Under the pieces are notes generated by a model that did no database searches, was not told where the DNA came from, and saw only the letters and a list, made by a program, of their open reading frames with translations. The position numbers and the translations under genes are program-made. Shown here piece after piece: positions 11,291-23,424 of a stretch of 64,000 nt of DNA (positions within the stretch are counted from its first letter, which is position 1; the number at the start of each line of letters is the position of its first letter). Location: assembly GCA_038501625.1 (NCBI GenBank), contig JAZAYU010000019.1, positions 1,820,501 to 1,884,500 of the forward strand. Direction: 5' to 3'. The DNA is from Corbicula japonica. Taxonomy: Eukaryota; Mollusca; Bivalvia; Venerida; Cyrenidae.

Positions 11291-14200
11291 CTTTTTTTTC
11301 AGGCCCCAAAAAGGATGACCCCATTTATTCCACAAGATATAACAGAATTACATTACACAGATGAACACATATTATATAATAATACATCATGATAACATAA
11401 TCAATGTAGCATTTATACCGTAAAGTGATAAACATAATAATAAATGTATAGCGTTTTTTCAATATCATGTATCATAGAGTCTGAAACGTTTTGTATAAAA
11501 ACACAAGACATGAGTTGGAAGGTATAATGCATTCCTTCAGCATGGTTTTTAAAAAGTTTATGTTGATGGTTAGTTTTTATTAAATGATTATACATGAGAA
11601 TTTAATTGGTTTAACAATTATGTTATGGTTACATCAAGTTTTTCAAAATGTCAAGTATATTGGCTAAAGTTATTTGTAGCGGCGTATTTCTCTTGTTTAA
11701 ATATAGGATATATTTTCGATTTGTGATTTTGTGATTTAAATAGATTTTGAAATGAGGAATCGTCAGTACAGAACGACAGTCGTCTTTAAATTTCGTTTTG
11801 TAAATAAAATATTTTACTAGGATTGTAAAGAACCTGACAATTTCACTTTCATTGCTTGAATTAAGTAGAAATACGTTTTCATCATCTGTTAAGGTAATAT
11901 TGAAATGTGTATTTATCCATTGTTTAACATCTGTAATAATTGTTTTCACTTTGTTACATTCCAAAAAAAGGTGATAAATCGTTTCACATTCTTCATTACA
12001 ATAAGAGCACAGATTATTCTGAACTTTGTTTATTTTGAATAGAAAAGATTTTGTCACTAGAATTTTGTTATTAAGTTTAAATTGAAAATCTTTAAGTTTT
12101 ATTTCCTCTATATCCATTAAATTTCTATAAATTATTTTAAAATCGTTTTGATTATTATTACCAAAATATGGCGACCATTTCAAAGATTCATGTATACTTT
12201 GTGAGTCCGTCAAAATATCATAAAAGTTCCTACATCCTTTTTTGTATGTAATAAGGTATTTCAAATTTGTGTTTAGGTGCATGTTTCTTTTAAGCATTTT
12301 GTAATTTTCGTTATTTTGTCTGATTATATGTTTCCATTCGTTAGGGATACTCATTAGTAGTCTTTGATAATCTAAAAAAGTGCCTCTAATTTTGTAAATA
12401 TTTTGCAACTGATTAAACGTGTAAAATTCACCATCATCATTTATTATGTCTATTAGAACTGCAATATTTTTGTCGTACCAATGTTTGTAAAAAATCGATT
12501 TATTAACAAAATTGTGATTGTACCATAATGGAGAAAAAAGAACATTATACGCATCATTAATTTGTATCTTCTTGCAAAGAAAAATCCAACTTTCTAATAC
12601 ATTTTTCCAAAATGGATTTTGCAATTCTGTTAACTTTTCTTGTGAAAACTTTATTCCCAAAGTTAACATTTCTTTAGAATTAAAATGTGTCAACGCTCTC
12701 CAGCTTTTGCACCCCGAAACGGCTAGTTTTCTGAGCCATGACAGTTTCAACCCCAAAATGAAACTTTTTAAATCTATCATTCCAAGACCACCGGCATCGA
12801 TATTTAGTACAGACTGTGTTCTTTTGATCTTATCGGGACCATTATTCCATAAAAATTTGTAATATTTTTGTTCAATATAAGTTAATAATTCAGATGGCGG
12901 ATTGGGAAGGGAGATGAATAAATGAACAAATCTTGATATAATAAGAGATTTTATAATAGTGATTTTTCATAATAATGTTAAATTTCTCTTTGACCAAGTG
13001 TTTATGGTAAGTTCACATTTTGCTTTTATTTCATTAATATTTGGCTCCCATATGTTTGATAAATCTGCTGAGAAATTAACACCAAGTATTTTTATGGGTC
13101 CTTTCGTCCAATCTAAACCTACATCTCCACATAATTTAATATTCGAGTTAATTCTAGAACCAAACCATACAGCTTTTGTTTTTTCAACATTTATTTGTAA
13201 GCCTGATAGTTGATAATATTTATCTAATGTCAATAAACATGATCTAAGCGATATTTCTGAACCGTTAAGAAAAATTTGCGTATCATCGGCATATTGGCAT
13301 AATTTGTGTTCATAATTGTTTAAAGTAACTCCTATTATTGTTTTGTTGTTTCTTATCATCAAACTTAATATTTCTGCACAGAGAATAAAAATGTACTGGG
13401 ATATTGGGTCCCCTTGTCTGCAACCACGTGATAATTTGAAGAAGTCAGATAAATAACCATTTTGTGAAATACACGTCTCGGCTCCATTTCGAAACAATTT
13501 AATCCATCGCTTGAACGTTGCGCCAAAACTATAAAAATTAAGAACTTTGTGGATAAATGCCCATGATATAGAATCAAATGCCTGTTTAAAATCAATGGAT
13601 AGTAGCAATCCATCTTTATTTTGTAGTCTAGATTCAAACAAAATGTCGTATATAATGCGCAAATTTTCTCCAATAAATCTTCCAGAGATAAAACTTTTTT
13701 GATCGGGATGAATAATTTCATCTAATATTTTCTTAAGGCGGTTTGCAATAACAGATGAAGCAAGTTTATAAACAACATTTAAAAGCGATATAGGTCTCCA
13801 ATTTTTTAAAAATATTTTATCTTTATTTGGTTTTGGCAAACAAGTAATAACCGCTTGCACTTGTGTAACAGATAATTTCCCCTCTCTGTATGCATAATTA
13901 AGAGAACCTAGAACAAATGTTGATAAATTATTCCAGAAAAATTAAAAAAATTCAGTAGTATAACCATCCAGACCTGGACTTTTATCGATTTTCATATTCG
14001 ATAATGCCACATTTAATTCGTTAAGATTTATTTCACCTTCCAAACTTCGTACTTGAATTTCGGTTAATTTTTTTGGATTATCTCCAATAACATTTTCTAG
14101 TGGAATATCATCATAATTTACAGTTTCTGTATAAAGTTGTTTATAATAATTCATTTGATATTTTAAAATTTCTTTAACATTGGTATACTCCTTATTTGTT

Positions 14201-14353
14201 TCATCTTTTAATTTACAGGTTGTTTTATTTAAATAATTTCTTTTTTCTAGGTTAAAAAATAGCTGCTAGGTTTTTCTCCTAGATCTTCATAACGACATTT
14301 TGATCTCAAAATTACTCCTTCAATTGTTATTTTCCTTAAATTTTTTAACTCAG
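11291..14353 (-). mobile_element. L1/Tx1-like LINE, copy 2, 5'-truncated
   Basis: A second minus-strand copy of the same LINE family, closely similar along its length. Its 3' end is the same GGCCTGAAAAAAAA type at about 11300. Its 5' end stops within the linker between endonuclease and reverse transcriptase at about 14353, so the endonuclease is absent. CTGTTATCC occurs at both ends (11282-11290 and 14354-14362), followed by T-rich sequence, which fits a target-site duplication of 9-15 bp. Confidence 0.88.
11629..14350 (-). pseudogene. LINE ORF2 fragment (reverse transcriptase and C-terminus), copy 2
   Basis: One frame with few lesions. It covers LEGEINLNELNVALSN, GLDGYTTEFF then TAA (near 13942), the reverse transcriptase with IDFKQAFDS, SRGCRQGDPISQYIF and YADDT (13860-12967), a TGA where copy 1 has a Gly codon, then the C-terminal region (12780-11629) with a CSYCNEECETIYHLFLEC zinc-knuckle-like motif. 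The P of the QGDPISP segment is Q here. One base is also lost near 14262. With so few in-frame stops this copy seems younger than, or about as old as, copy 1. Confidence 0.88.
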
Positions 14354-14366
14354 CTGTTATCCTTTC

Positions 14367-17300
14367 TTTAGATATGTACTCAAATCAAATTTAAAAGAAC
14401 ACACACATACCAAGATCTTGTAAACGTCGTTCAGGTGCGTAGATATATATCACTAGAGGCTACGCCCCTCGTGATATATTCGTACACATCTTAACTCCGC
14501 CCGGCGATATATCCTGCGATATTTCACCGGAATTTTTTTTTAAATTATTATTTCTTAAAGATATGCACAAAACAAGGCAACCTGAGAAGTTTTAATGTTC
14601 AGATGAATAACAATTTCATTTGAGATTACTTATGTTTACTTTATGTTTCAAAAGGAATCAATCAAACAAAAATATGGACGATTATTATAAATTATGAGAG
14701 AAAGGGTGGATTGAAAGAACCATAACTGTTTTGCTTATAATCTATATCTGTTCCTCCTTTTTCAAAAAATAAACGGTGAAATAATAAAAAATACCTACTC
14801 GAAGATAGGTTTCGTAATGAAAGCAAGGGTTAGAAGTCTTTAAAAAATATAGTAAAAGAAACTATGCAAAGCTATATTTCTTTAAAAAGTGTAATATGAA
14901 TATCAAGAATCGCCACACTCACAAAACACAGCCTCCACACGCAGCGAGAAAGAAGAGAGGAAATGAGAGCATGTTTGTTTTAAGTATGTCAATTCAAATA
15001 AGTTAAAAAAAGAATGCTTTACTTTTTGTTAAGGAAACATACAACTTTAAGTATCACTTTCTTACATTTTAATCATTGTTGATCTTTTGTCTGCAGGTTC
15101 TACCGTCATCCTTGATACCGCCTTTTAAAAGGGTAAAACAGCTTCCTATTAAACTCCATATTCAAAGTGGAGAGACGGTAACATGTATTATCATAATGGC
15201 AGTTGTCAACTCGAAGAATGTTTTACCTCGATTAAAATAATGCTGCTGAACGGAGGCAATAACATGCTTTCAATTTTGTCGTTAAATCGATTTGAGTTTA
15301 AACGATATAAAATTTCAACCTTGGGTAAACATTGCCTAATTGATATATTCAAAAGACTACATAACTTTAAAGTCTATATGAATAGCCTATTCAATTGTTA
15401 CCATTGCAATGTTTAACCACAAACAATTTGAATAAATAATGTTCTATGCACATTTGTGCAGTTATAGGCACGGTAGTAAGTTTTATTTTTCAGATATTTA
15501 CCTTTAAATATTTCTTGTTAGTTGAATATAAATCTGGATTAGATCCTTAAAAGGTACGCTTAAAACATTTTGGTTTTAAGAAAGTGTGTTAAATCATCGC
15601 CATTTAATATGTACTTTTAAAAGTGTCGACCGATTGGGGAATCGTTGCTTAAAGACAGTGTTCCAAGCGTCTTATTTACGGCGGGCACCATGTCAAAACG
15701 GGCATGATGGCTTACACGACAAAATCATCATGCACATCTGCGACGTCTGATCAGGGTCTACATTTTACACCGTTGGGCCAACAAAGGAGCATTCTAGTTC
15801 CATCTTGAAAACAGTCCAGCCCTCTTGATTAAAACTGTTTTCATGCTAAACATAAGTCTGTGCTCAAACTTGGAACATGATTCATAGATTTGAACTATTT
15901 TTCTGTATTACATAATTATGTTCTTGAGATGATCAGCTTTGTCTCTGCCACAATATACACCATATCGATTACAACTTGCTAATTGATGTTGAAACAATCA
16001 GATTTATTATCGTTAACATTAATTAAAAATATCCCTCTAAGTTCGATTTGAATCAAAGCTGTACTGCATTCATGTGATTAAATAACAATGGTGGATGTCC
16101 ATCGAAATTGCTTCTCTTCAATAAAGATTACAAGGACAGGTTTAAGTTTACAAGTTTAATAAAACTTTAACACACTACATGACAACATCATAGTCTATGT
16201 TTATAGTGTTGTCAGGGAAGTCTTTAATGGTGATTTCATCTATGAATAAACTTCATAAAATCACTGAGATATATAAGCTCACCACTTTGTTTGATCTAAA
16301 AATATCGTATGAAATGCGCTCAGTATTTGTTTTCTGAATACTACTTGATTAAATTGCCGACTTAATGGAAATCATTGGCACAAGAACAGTTATCTGAGTT
16401 TATCATTCACGAAACGTCTGTAAAATTACAAGAGGTGTGTCTAGTCAAACCTAAAAGGATTCTGTTATCTCCATCAACCTTTACAACAACAAAATATTGC
16501 AGTGTATTTAAATGCTACTGGGTTAGATCTTTTTACAAAGTTCTCTCTTTAAACAAATAAAAAAAGTATTTATATTTTTTATGAAAGTGCTCGTTGATGT
16601 ACATTTATGATGACGTGAACAAAAATTGATATTTTTCAACAATTTTTAAAATGCTGAAAATATATGATTTTGTCAAATCTAGTTAAGGACAGCAAAACTG
16701 TGAGTTTCATTAGTAGGTAATGAAATCTAAAGTCACATTTGAAATTACGTTATTAAATAGCAAATGATTATGTTTGGTACATTTTACAATCCCATTTTCG
16801 TTTGTGTTATTGAGACATGTACATGTATCATGGTATACAGGTATAGCAAATGAGGGAGTTGTTTTGTGTCAATATATAACCAGTGCCCTTTTATTCGTTA
16901 ATTTTAATAAAAAGCTGGTTTTGGGGTTCAAACTATAGTCTGTCCAAATAATTGGGTCAGTGTTTATGGAGACAAAGAGACATATATGAGTTTCTATGTT
17001 AAATAGCCAATAATGTTCAAAACCACTCAGCGACGTTGTAACACAGGTAAAGAATGCACTATCTGAAAGAAAAGAATTAACATATTATTTAAATAATGTG
17101 CATGAATTAAGAACATTCGATAACAATTTGCAGATCATAGTAAACTTTAAATTTACATGCATACATCTAAGCTGCTTAATCTTTTATACATCAAACTAAA
17201 AAAAGATGATGAAAGTAAGAATGAGTGTTATTGTTCTCTAAAATCAAATAATAATTTCGTTGTAATATACACTAAAAACTAACAACTGTTGGCTATTTCA

Positions 17301-17990
17301 CACACAAAAATACACAACAATAACAACACGTATTTACCTTTGCCTATGGGACAAAAACCTTCTCTCACCAAGGCTGTCTCCAGTACTGTTTGTTCAACTC
17401 TGATGTTATGGCTGAAAACATAATACCCATGCATTTGGTGAAATAAGAATAAGATGGAATGATACATTTACAGAATGTTGGACCTACAGATTACTTTACA
17501 TATCACTTTATTTCTTTGTACAGTTGCAAAAACTAAGTACAATCTTGATTAGATCATTCAAAACTCTCGAGATAATTAAGGAATAAGAATACCTATAAAG
17601 CATTGGGAAAGCAACGATAAATCGCTTAACAAAACTCGCGCCGAACTGTCCAACACAAAACATCAAATCAAGTCTGATTTAATATAATTGAATTATTGAA
17701 TTTTATACTTTTATCTAAAAATATCCATAAACGCTCAACAATGTCATCAAATTCAGTTTACAAAGTCTTAAGAGATCTGCGAAATAACAACAGTGGATGA
17801 ATAATCATAACTATATTTAATTAAAATATTATTAATAATAAAACAGAATAATTATTAGTAATAGAAATAATATGAATAACTTAAATCGACCAATAATATA
17901 ATTCAGATTCATAAATTTCGTTCAAGAAATTCAAAAAAAAATGTTGAAATAAAGAATAAAACAATAAATTTAATATAATAAAACTTGTGT
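14367..17990. other. No gene seen; probable 5' region of cGLR-1
   Basis: A family-A-like fragment at 14890-14960 (AACACAGCCTCCACACGCAG). A possible 5' exon of cGLR-1 should lie here, since its coding exon has an upstream acceptor. ACACAGGTAAAG at 17041-17052 is one donor-like site, but I cannot support it by homology. Confidence 0.5.
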
Positions 17991-18037
17991 GAGGGCAGAA
18001 ATATTTTTTTATTTAATCACTTGGAACCTGAACCTCC

Positions 18038-18058
18038 TTGTTTGATTTTATTTTTCAG
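18038..18058 (+). other. Splice acceptor of 5' intron of cGLR-1, containing an upstream in-frame ATG
   Basis: A pyrimidine-rich tract ending in TTTTTCAG at 18058 lies 9 bases before the start codon at 18068. The same arrangement occurs before the other three copies that keep a 5' end. The in-frame ATG at 18038 sits inside the tract and would add 10 residues only if the intron were retained or transcription began within it. Confidence 0.65.
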
Positions 18059-18067
18059 ACAAAAATT

Positions 18068-19573
18068 ATGGAACGCAGAGAAACAAAGGAACAGAACAAC
18101 ATTTACTCCTATGTCGTCTGCTTTCTTCTTGATAACCTTGGTTATAATGACGACATCCGTAGGTTTCGAGAAAGTATATATGTAAAGCAAACAGACATTG
18201 CATCTAACACTCATTGGTTACAACTGGACACAATCTTACAATCTTGCGATAATGGCGTTCGCTATATTGCAACAGGCAGTAAAGTTGAGGGTGCTAGTCT
18301 GCCACTGCAAGGGGATTATGATTTTATGGCTGTTTATGGTGACATCTTGTGTCCTGAAGAAAGTTCTGGAATAACACAATTTAATACATTAAAGCCAGTA
18401 TACAGTGATAAAGTTCCTCCAGGATATATCAGGGTGGCGAAAGTTCACCTCGATGTTACGACACTGATGGGAGCTATATGTTCGAATTCGTATTTAGACT
18501 TGACTCCTGATGGACTGCCGTATATATCAAGTACACTTTTCCACAATTTCTTTAAAATTCAACTTGCAGGAGTTGATTTGGCAACTTATGACATTGTACA
18601 CAATGATCAATTCAGCTTTAGCGGGCCAGCTTGTACGAAAAAGTTTCAAATGGGTTGTAGTCCAGGTATCGATTTTATGATTGACATAGTAAAAGGAATT
18701 TATTTTTACAGTCCCATCTATCTACCTCGGTGGGCGGCACGTACGAGAAATTATTGTTGGCCTTCGCCTGATGTAATCAATGACGTCTCTTCAATGGAAG
18801 GATACATTGTACCAGTGGGATCTACTGAAGGAGAAAATCCAGACCTGGAGTGGAGAATATCCTATGTCACGGCAGAGAACAAGCTCATTTCTAACCTCAA
18901 CACCATACAGTTTAAACTATACATTATTCTGAAAATGATAGCGAAGGAATTAATTTACCCCGACTTTCCAGTAATTTCGTCCTATGTGGTGAAAAACATT
19001 ATCCTTTGGGTTTGTGAACTCAACCCACAATCTCTCTTTACTGCCAATTGGTTGTTAAACCAGATTAGAAAATGCTTGACATTTATGCGAACTTGTTTAC
19101 AAAACAACTATTTACCAAATTACATAATTCCAGAAAGAAATTTGATCGCCTGCAGGATAAATGTACTCTCTAAAAGACAACTGATTCTTCGTGTAAATAG
19201 CTTGCTTGATGACGGACGAGCAATTTTTAGTAAGCTTTCTTTTTTTAAAAAGCATTCCTCATTAGCTCATGAATTAGGTTTAGCACCAAGTAGTGTGTAT
19301 TTCTTTGGGAAGACTAGAGATCAAGTCGAGAAACTTCATCTCCTCATAAACATTTTAAGATATGAAAAGGTCACGTTAGACGACTTTAGAAGGTCTTCTG
19401 CTTTAATTGACATCGAATTGAAGTTATGCCAAGATGAACGTATGTTTCCTCTTGCATTTGAAATGTTTAGTTTGCTCTTCCCAGAAACATCTTTATTAGA
19501 AATGTTTTTCTCCGTTGATTTTAAACAATTTTTTGACAAATACTGTTCTAGGCTCAAAATCTTTTTATCTTAA
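18068..19573 (+). CDS. cGAS-like receptor / Mab-21 domain nucleotidyltransferase (cGLR-1), intact
   Basis: Single uninterrupted 501-codon reading frame. A GS motif with an acidic pair, GSKVEGASLPLQGDYD, places G70-S71 and D83/D85 as in the cGAS/Mab-21 nucleotidyltransferase fold. A likely third metal ligand is D206 (within MIDIVKG); the gap from D85 is longer than in human cGAS, so this assignment is tentative. The C-terminal half has the Mab-21 helical signature: WRISYVTAENKLISNLN near 262-278, QFKLYIILK, then a WVCELNP block near 314-320 and YIIPERNLI near 352-360. No zinc-thumb Cys/His cluster like that of cGAS is obvious. Family members bind nucleic acid in the cytosol and make a nucleotide second messenger for STING; ligand and product here are unknown. 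The start at 18068 is preferred over an in-frame ATG at 18038, because a TTTTTCAG splice acceptor ends at 18058 and the four copies with a 5' end align from this Met. A non-catalytic Mab-21-like role is the main alternative. Confidence 0.9.
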   Translation: MERRETKEQNNIYSYVVCFLLDNLGYNDDIRRFRESIYVKQTDIASNTHWLQLDTILQSCDNGVRYIATGSKVEGASLPLQGDYDFMAVYGDILCPEESSGITQFNTLKPVYSDKVPPGYIRVAKVHLDVTTLMGAICSNSYLDLTPDGLPYISSTLFHNFFKIQLAGVDLATYDIVHNDQFSFSGPACTKKFQMGCSPGIDFMIDIVKGIYFYSPIYLPRWAARTRNYCWPSPDVINDVSSMEGYIVPVGSTEGENPDLEWRISYVTAENKLISNLNTIQFKLYIILKMIAKELIYPDFPVISSYVVKNIILWVCELNPQSLFTANWLLNQIRKCLTFMRTCLQNNYLPNYIIPERNLIACRINVLSKRQLILRVNSLLDDGRAIFSKLSFFKKHSSLAHELGLAPSSVYFFGKTRDQVEKLHLLINILRYEKVTLDDFRRSSALIDIELKLCQDERMFPLAFEMFSLLFPETSLLEMFFSVDFKQFFDKYCSRLKIFLS

Positions 19574-20811
19574 GAATCTCCGATTATATGCTTCAGATTA
19601 AACGCTTAACTTAAAAGCTTTTTTTTTTGGTTTCCATGTGCACGAAGTGTTTCCACAAAACACTACTTTAATTTCCTTTTGTCATTACAACCTGAAAAAT
19701 ACGTCCATTATGCAAACGATACGCCCGTAAATTTCTAAGAATAATTAAATTCAATTTTTCATTTAAGTTTATATGAGATTAAAAATTGCGGATGATGAGC
19801 TTATGGTCCCAATACAGAATGGCGGACAGGCTCTAATAGTACATGCAGGCTTTTCTCAATGCGGCGTCTCTAGAAATGCCCATCTTTAATAATAGTTAAT
19901 GTTTCTTATTTTCCAGACTGTCTGTGAATCCGTTTAAAATCCAAATCAAAGCATATTGATGGAAGCCACTGTGAATAAATCACTTCTGTATTAGATGTGG
20001 CAAAACTGATTTGAAGCACTTAGAGATGAAATGTAATAAACCGTTTTGATGTCTGAAACAATGCTTTAAAAAATTCTATCACAGTCTCTTAACATAAAAT
20101 AGAAAAAGTAACCACGTATTTTTGCATAAAAAACGATATTATATTGTTTAAATGGTTTATCTGAGATTTGTTAAATGCAAAATAGAATGCTGCAGGCGGA
20201 ATAAATTGACACAAATTGAAAATGGATAGGACCGATTTTAAGTGAATTTAGAAAATCTTACTTCAGTAATGAATTCTGTATACATTTAAAAAAAATAACA
20301 TTATTTTCCCCAAAGTACTAAATTTTACGACTCATTGTACTTTGTTTAATAGAAAAAAGTGCATTTTAAGATTTTGTTATTAAGATACCCGTATACATTC
20401 TCAAGAGTTCTACTGAAAAAACCTTAAAGGAAACAAAATCAATCTTACAATTAGGAAAATTCCTTAGGCTGGTCAATAGCAATTATAGTTAATTTTTGAT
20501 TTGTGTTTAAGGAATTCAAAGTATATTTTTGAATAGATTTTGCCATCTAAAATGTTTTTGCTTGCCTAGAACTAAAATTTTGATTTATCATCAGTGCATT
20601 CAAATTAATATAATAAATAATGATCTCACACTTATAACACCATGTACAATATAATAAAGTTTACACGTTCTTGTTTAATGCATACGTCTGGTATATCTAT
20701 TTTTTGACATTTACTAATTGAATTTGCGATCCACTGCCTGTGAATATTTTCCAAAACCAATAACAATAAATAATAAATCTAAACAACGTTTTCACACTTC
20801 TTCCTTATATT
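19574..20811. other. 3' flank of cGLR-1; no further gene
   Basis: A possible polyadenylation signal AATAAA is at 19976-19981. The repeat shared with 10660-11280 covers about 19680-19890. Otherwise AT-rich. Confidence 0.5.
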
Positions 20812-21434
20812 GTATTGAACATAACACCATACAGTCTGCTAGCGAAAATTCACAGATCATCTATACTCAAGTAACTGAAACATGGCTTCTTGATACTATC
20901 TTGCACCAAAAGGTCACTTGCAACAGATAAATAAATTGTAGAAGAATTTCTTTATTTATTGTTTTGAATATAACACCATAGATTCTGCTAGCGAAGATTC
21001 ACAGAACATTGCACTAAAATAACTGGAGCATTGCACCAATGCAACAGATACATAAATTTTAGAAGAATTTATTATAAATTATTTTATTGTAAATAACACC
21101 TTAAAGTCTGCTGGCGAAGATTTACATATCAGTGTACTAAAATAACTAAGTGAAACATTGAGTCTTGATACCATCTTGCACCGAAAAGTCAAATGCAACA
21201 GATACATACGTTTCAGAAGAACTTCTTTATTTATTGAATTGAACATAACACCACAAAGTCTTCTAGCGAAGATTCACAGAACAGTATACTAAAATAACTG
21301 AAACATTTCGTCTTGATAGCATCTTGCACCAAACTGTCACTTGCAGCCGATACATAAATTTCAGAAGAATTTCTTTATAAATTGTATTTACATTGTAACA
21401 TAATAAAGTCTGCAAGCAAAGATTATAATATCTG
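20812..21434. repeat. Tandem repeat, ~120-155-bp units, about 4.3 copies
   Basis: Units begin near 20812, 20952, 21075, 21232 and 21384 (partial). Each has AACATAACACC-type, TCTGCTAGCGAAGATTCACA, ACTAAAATAACTG, TCTTGCACCAAA, CAACAGATACATAAATTT and AGAAGAATTTCTTTAT blocks. Copies differ by indels and substitutions, so it is an old array. Confidence 0.85.
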
Positions 21435-21860
21435 GCCATTCCTGATATGCACATTTCACTTTTTATATGGAAATTCAAGAAAATGATGATTCCGGAGATA
21501 ACAGAAAAAGAAGTCTACAAATCAGGGTTATTGAATACAAACAAGACGACTTCTTCAATAACGAACAAATTAACTGATCTTACCGAGACCAGAGCTCCTG
21601 GAGTAAAATCAGCAAGAACACGATGACGGGGACAAAAATCGAGCTTCTAGGTTCTTTTAAGAAAAGATTTCCCCATAAATCTTCATAAACTCTTAAATCC
21701 CTGCCACCGTCGTGCAACCAAAGAGGTAAGCATATTGATCAACTGTAGAAAGGTTAATCACCAGGCATGCAGAGCGCTGTAAAAACATGTTGGTAACCTT
21801 TCTTTTTATATTGACAGATGGTTTTTACGACTAACCGGGAGAAATTAGCATTTCCCTTTA
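21425..21860 (+). repeat. Interspersed repeat family A, rearranged copy
   Basis: Starts with an inverted CCATTCCTGATATGCACATT end, then ATCGAGCTTCTAGGTTCTTT and GGTTAATCACCAGGCATGCA in plus orientation. Confidence 0.65.
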
Positions 21861-21883
21861 TCTTTTTAAATTTATAAATTAAG

Positions 21884-22580
21884 GTATCGCAAAGATTGCA
21901 AATGTCGAAGACAGGCTAAAATTTCAAAAAATGAATTTTGGGGGAAATACTTATTGCCACCTAGATTTTAGTAAATAAATGGATTTAGCTATGGATGCAG
22001 TAAATGTTTGCAAGCTCAGTTTAGTCTAATTCATGTTCTTATTACCCAGCACATACTAAAACAAAAGAAAAACCATTTGCATAAGAACTCTGAATTTCAT
22101 GAACAATATACCAAAACAACTCATACCTAAAATAAGTATATGCTGATCTACAATGTTTAGTGCCAATTCCTCAAAATAATGTTAGGGGTTTCAAGAAATT
22201 CAAGGAAAACTTACTTCCTACTTTCACTTTCACTTTCACTTTGAACCAGAAAGTAAGATTTCCTTGAATTTCTTGAAACCCCTTACATTATTTTGACAAT
22301 TGGCACTAAACATCGTAGACCAGCATATACTTATTTCAGGTATGAGTTGCTTTGGTATATTGTTCATGAATTTCAGAGTTCTCATGCAAACGGTTTTTCT
22401 TTCGTTTTAGTATGTGCTTGATATTTAGAAAATGAATTAGACTAAATTGAGCTTGCAAACATTTACAGCATCCATAGCTGACTACATTTCTTTACTAAAA
22501 TCTAGGTGGCAATAAGTATTTCCCCCGAAATTCATTTTTGAAATTTTAGCCTGTCTTCGCCAATTGCAATGTTTGCGACC
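21884..22580. repeat. Foldback (long inverted) repeat with ~330-bp arms
   Basis: The left arm (about 21884-22217) and right arm (about 22250-22580) are inverted copies with roughly 90% identity by eye. They are separated by about 35 bases holding CTTTCA repeats (22221-22242). Shared blocks include AGGTGGCAATAAGTATTT, TTTAGTGCCAATT and GGGGTTTCAAGAAATTCAAG. A single further copy lies at 61095-61475. The RNA would fold into a long hairpin. Confidence 0.85.
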
Positions 22581-22860
22581 TCTTAAATCTCCATAAAAAC
22601 TGGCTGTGAAATACCTTGTTGCAATAGTGATTTTAAACTGCACCTGTACTTATAAATCAGATCGGGGTATCGATGATAAAACTTGCAAAACGTTTTCCTT
22701 AATTTATGGTACCGATAACCTTGTTTCAAAAGCTTTTCTTTAATGCAAAGATAACGTTAATTCAATCATTAAGATCGTTGCAAGCTCTTAAAAAGCGAAC
22801 ATGCTGTGAAATATAAACCCCGTAAGATGTTCCACGGGGAACATCGCCGTCTAAAAACGG
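22580..22860 (+). repeat. Interspersed repeat family A, distal part
   Basis: TGAAATACCTTGTTGCAATAG and GATAAAAC match 43800-43890. GCTGTGAAATATA, CCGTAAG and CATCGCC match 24390-24440. Confidence 0.55.
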
Positions 22861-23235
22861 ACAATTTACTATATTTAAATTAAAATCATCTCTTTTTATC
22901 ATATATTTAAGTAGTGACGTAACCATTTTCAGTTGACAGATTTAGATCGAGAAAGTTTGCTTGATTTTCAGAAGTGTTCCTCTTATTAAGTTGCAGTTCT
23001 TTAGGGTAAATCATATTAACCAGTAATGGTGAAAGGTTATTATCTATATTTAATAAATCATCAAGGTACCTCGAGGTGTTGTTAAAAGCTGTAATTATAT
23101 CATCTTGGTGTTCACTAGAAAGATATAACATAATGTCTCTTTCATAACAGTATAAAAACGGATCAGCAACAAGGGGTGCACTATTAGTACCCATTGGGAT
23201 ACCTATTACTTGTTTATAAATAGAGGTACCGAAGG
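22860..23235 (-). mobile_element. Penelope-like reverse transcriptase fragment
   Basis: Minus-strand fragment with VIGIPMGTNSAPLVADPF, CYERDIML, NNTSRYLDDLLNIDNN and a following NFLDLNLS block, nearly the same as in the element at 37858-39965. It carries motifs B and C only and is truncated on both sides. Confidence 0.85.
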
Positions 23236-23424
23236 GGCGTGGATAAACTCAATAATTTTCATATTTGTTATCAAACAGTTTGATTTTTGTAGAAAATTAT
23301 TTTCTCATTAGCTGTGATTGTGTCAAGAGGCAGCTGTAAAAAATCGCTCCGTACATTCTATCAGTACTGTTTAAAATTACCGTCTTTGAAGAATATTTAT
23401 ATTTATGTTGATGTTGAGTAACCC

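Noticed and set aside
16375..18214. Other short frames near cGLR-1
   Set aside because: They are AT-driven or lie on the opposite strand or other frame of cGLR-1, with no conserved counterpart at the other copies.
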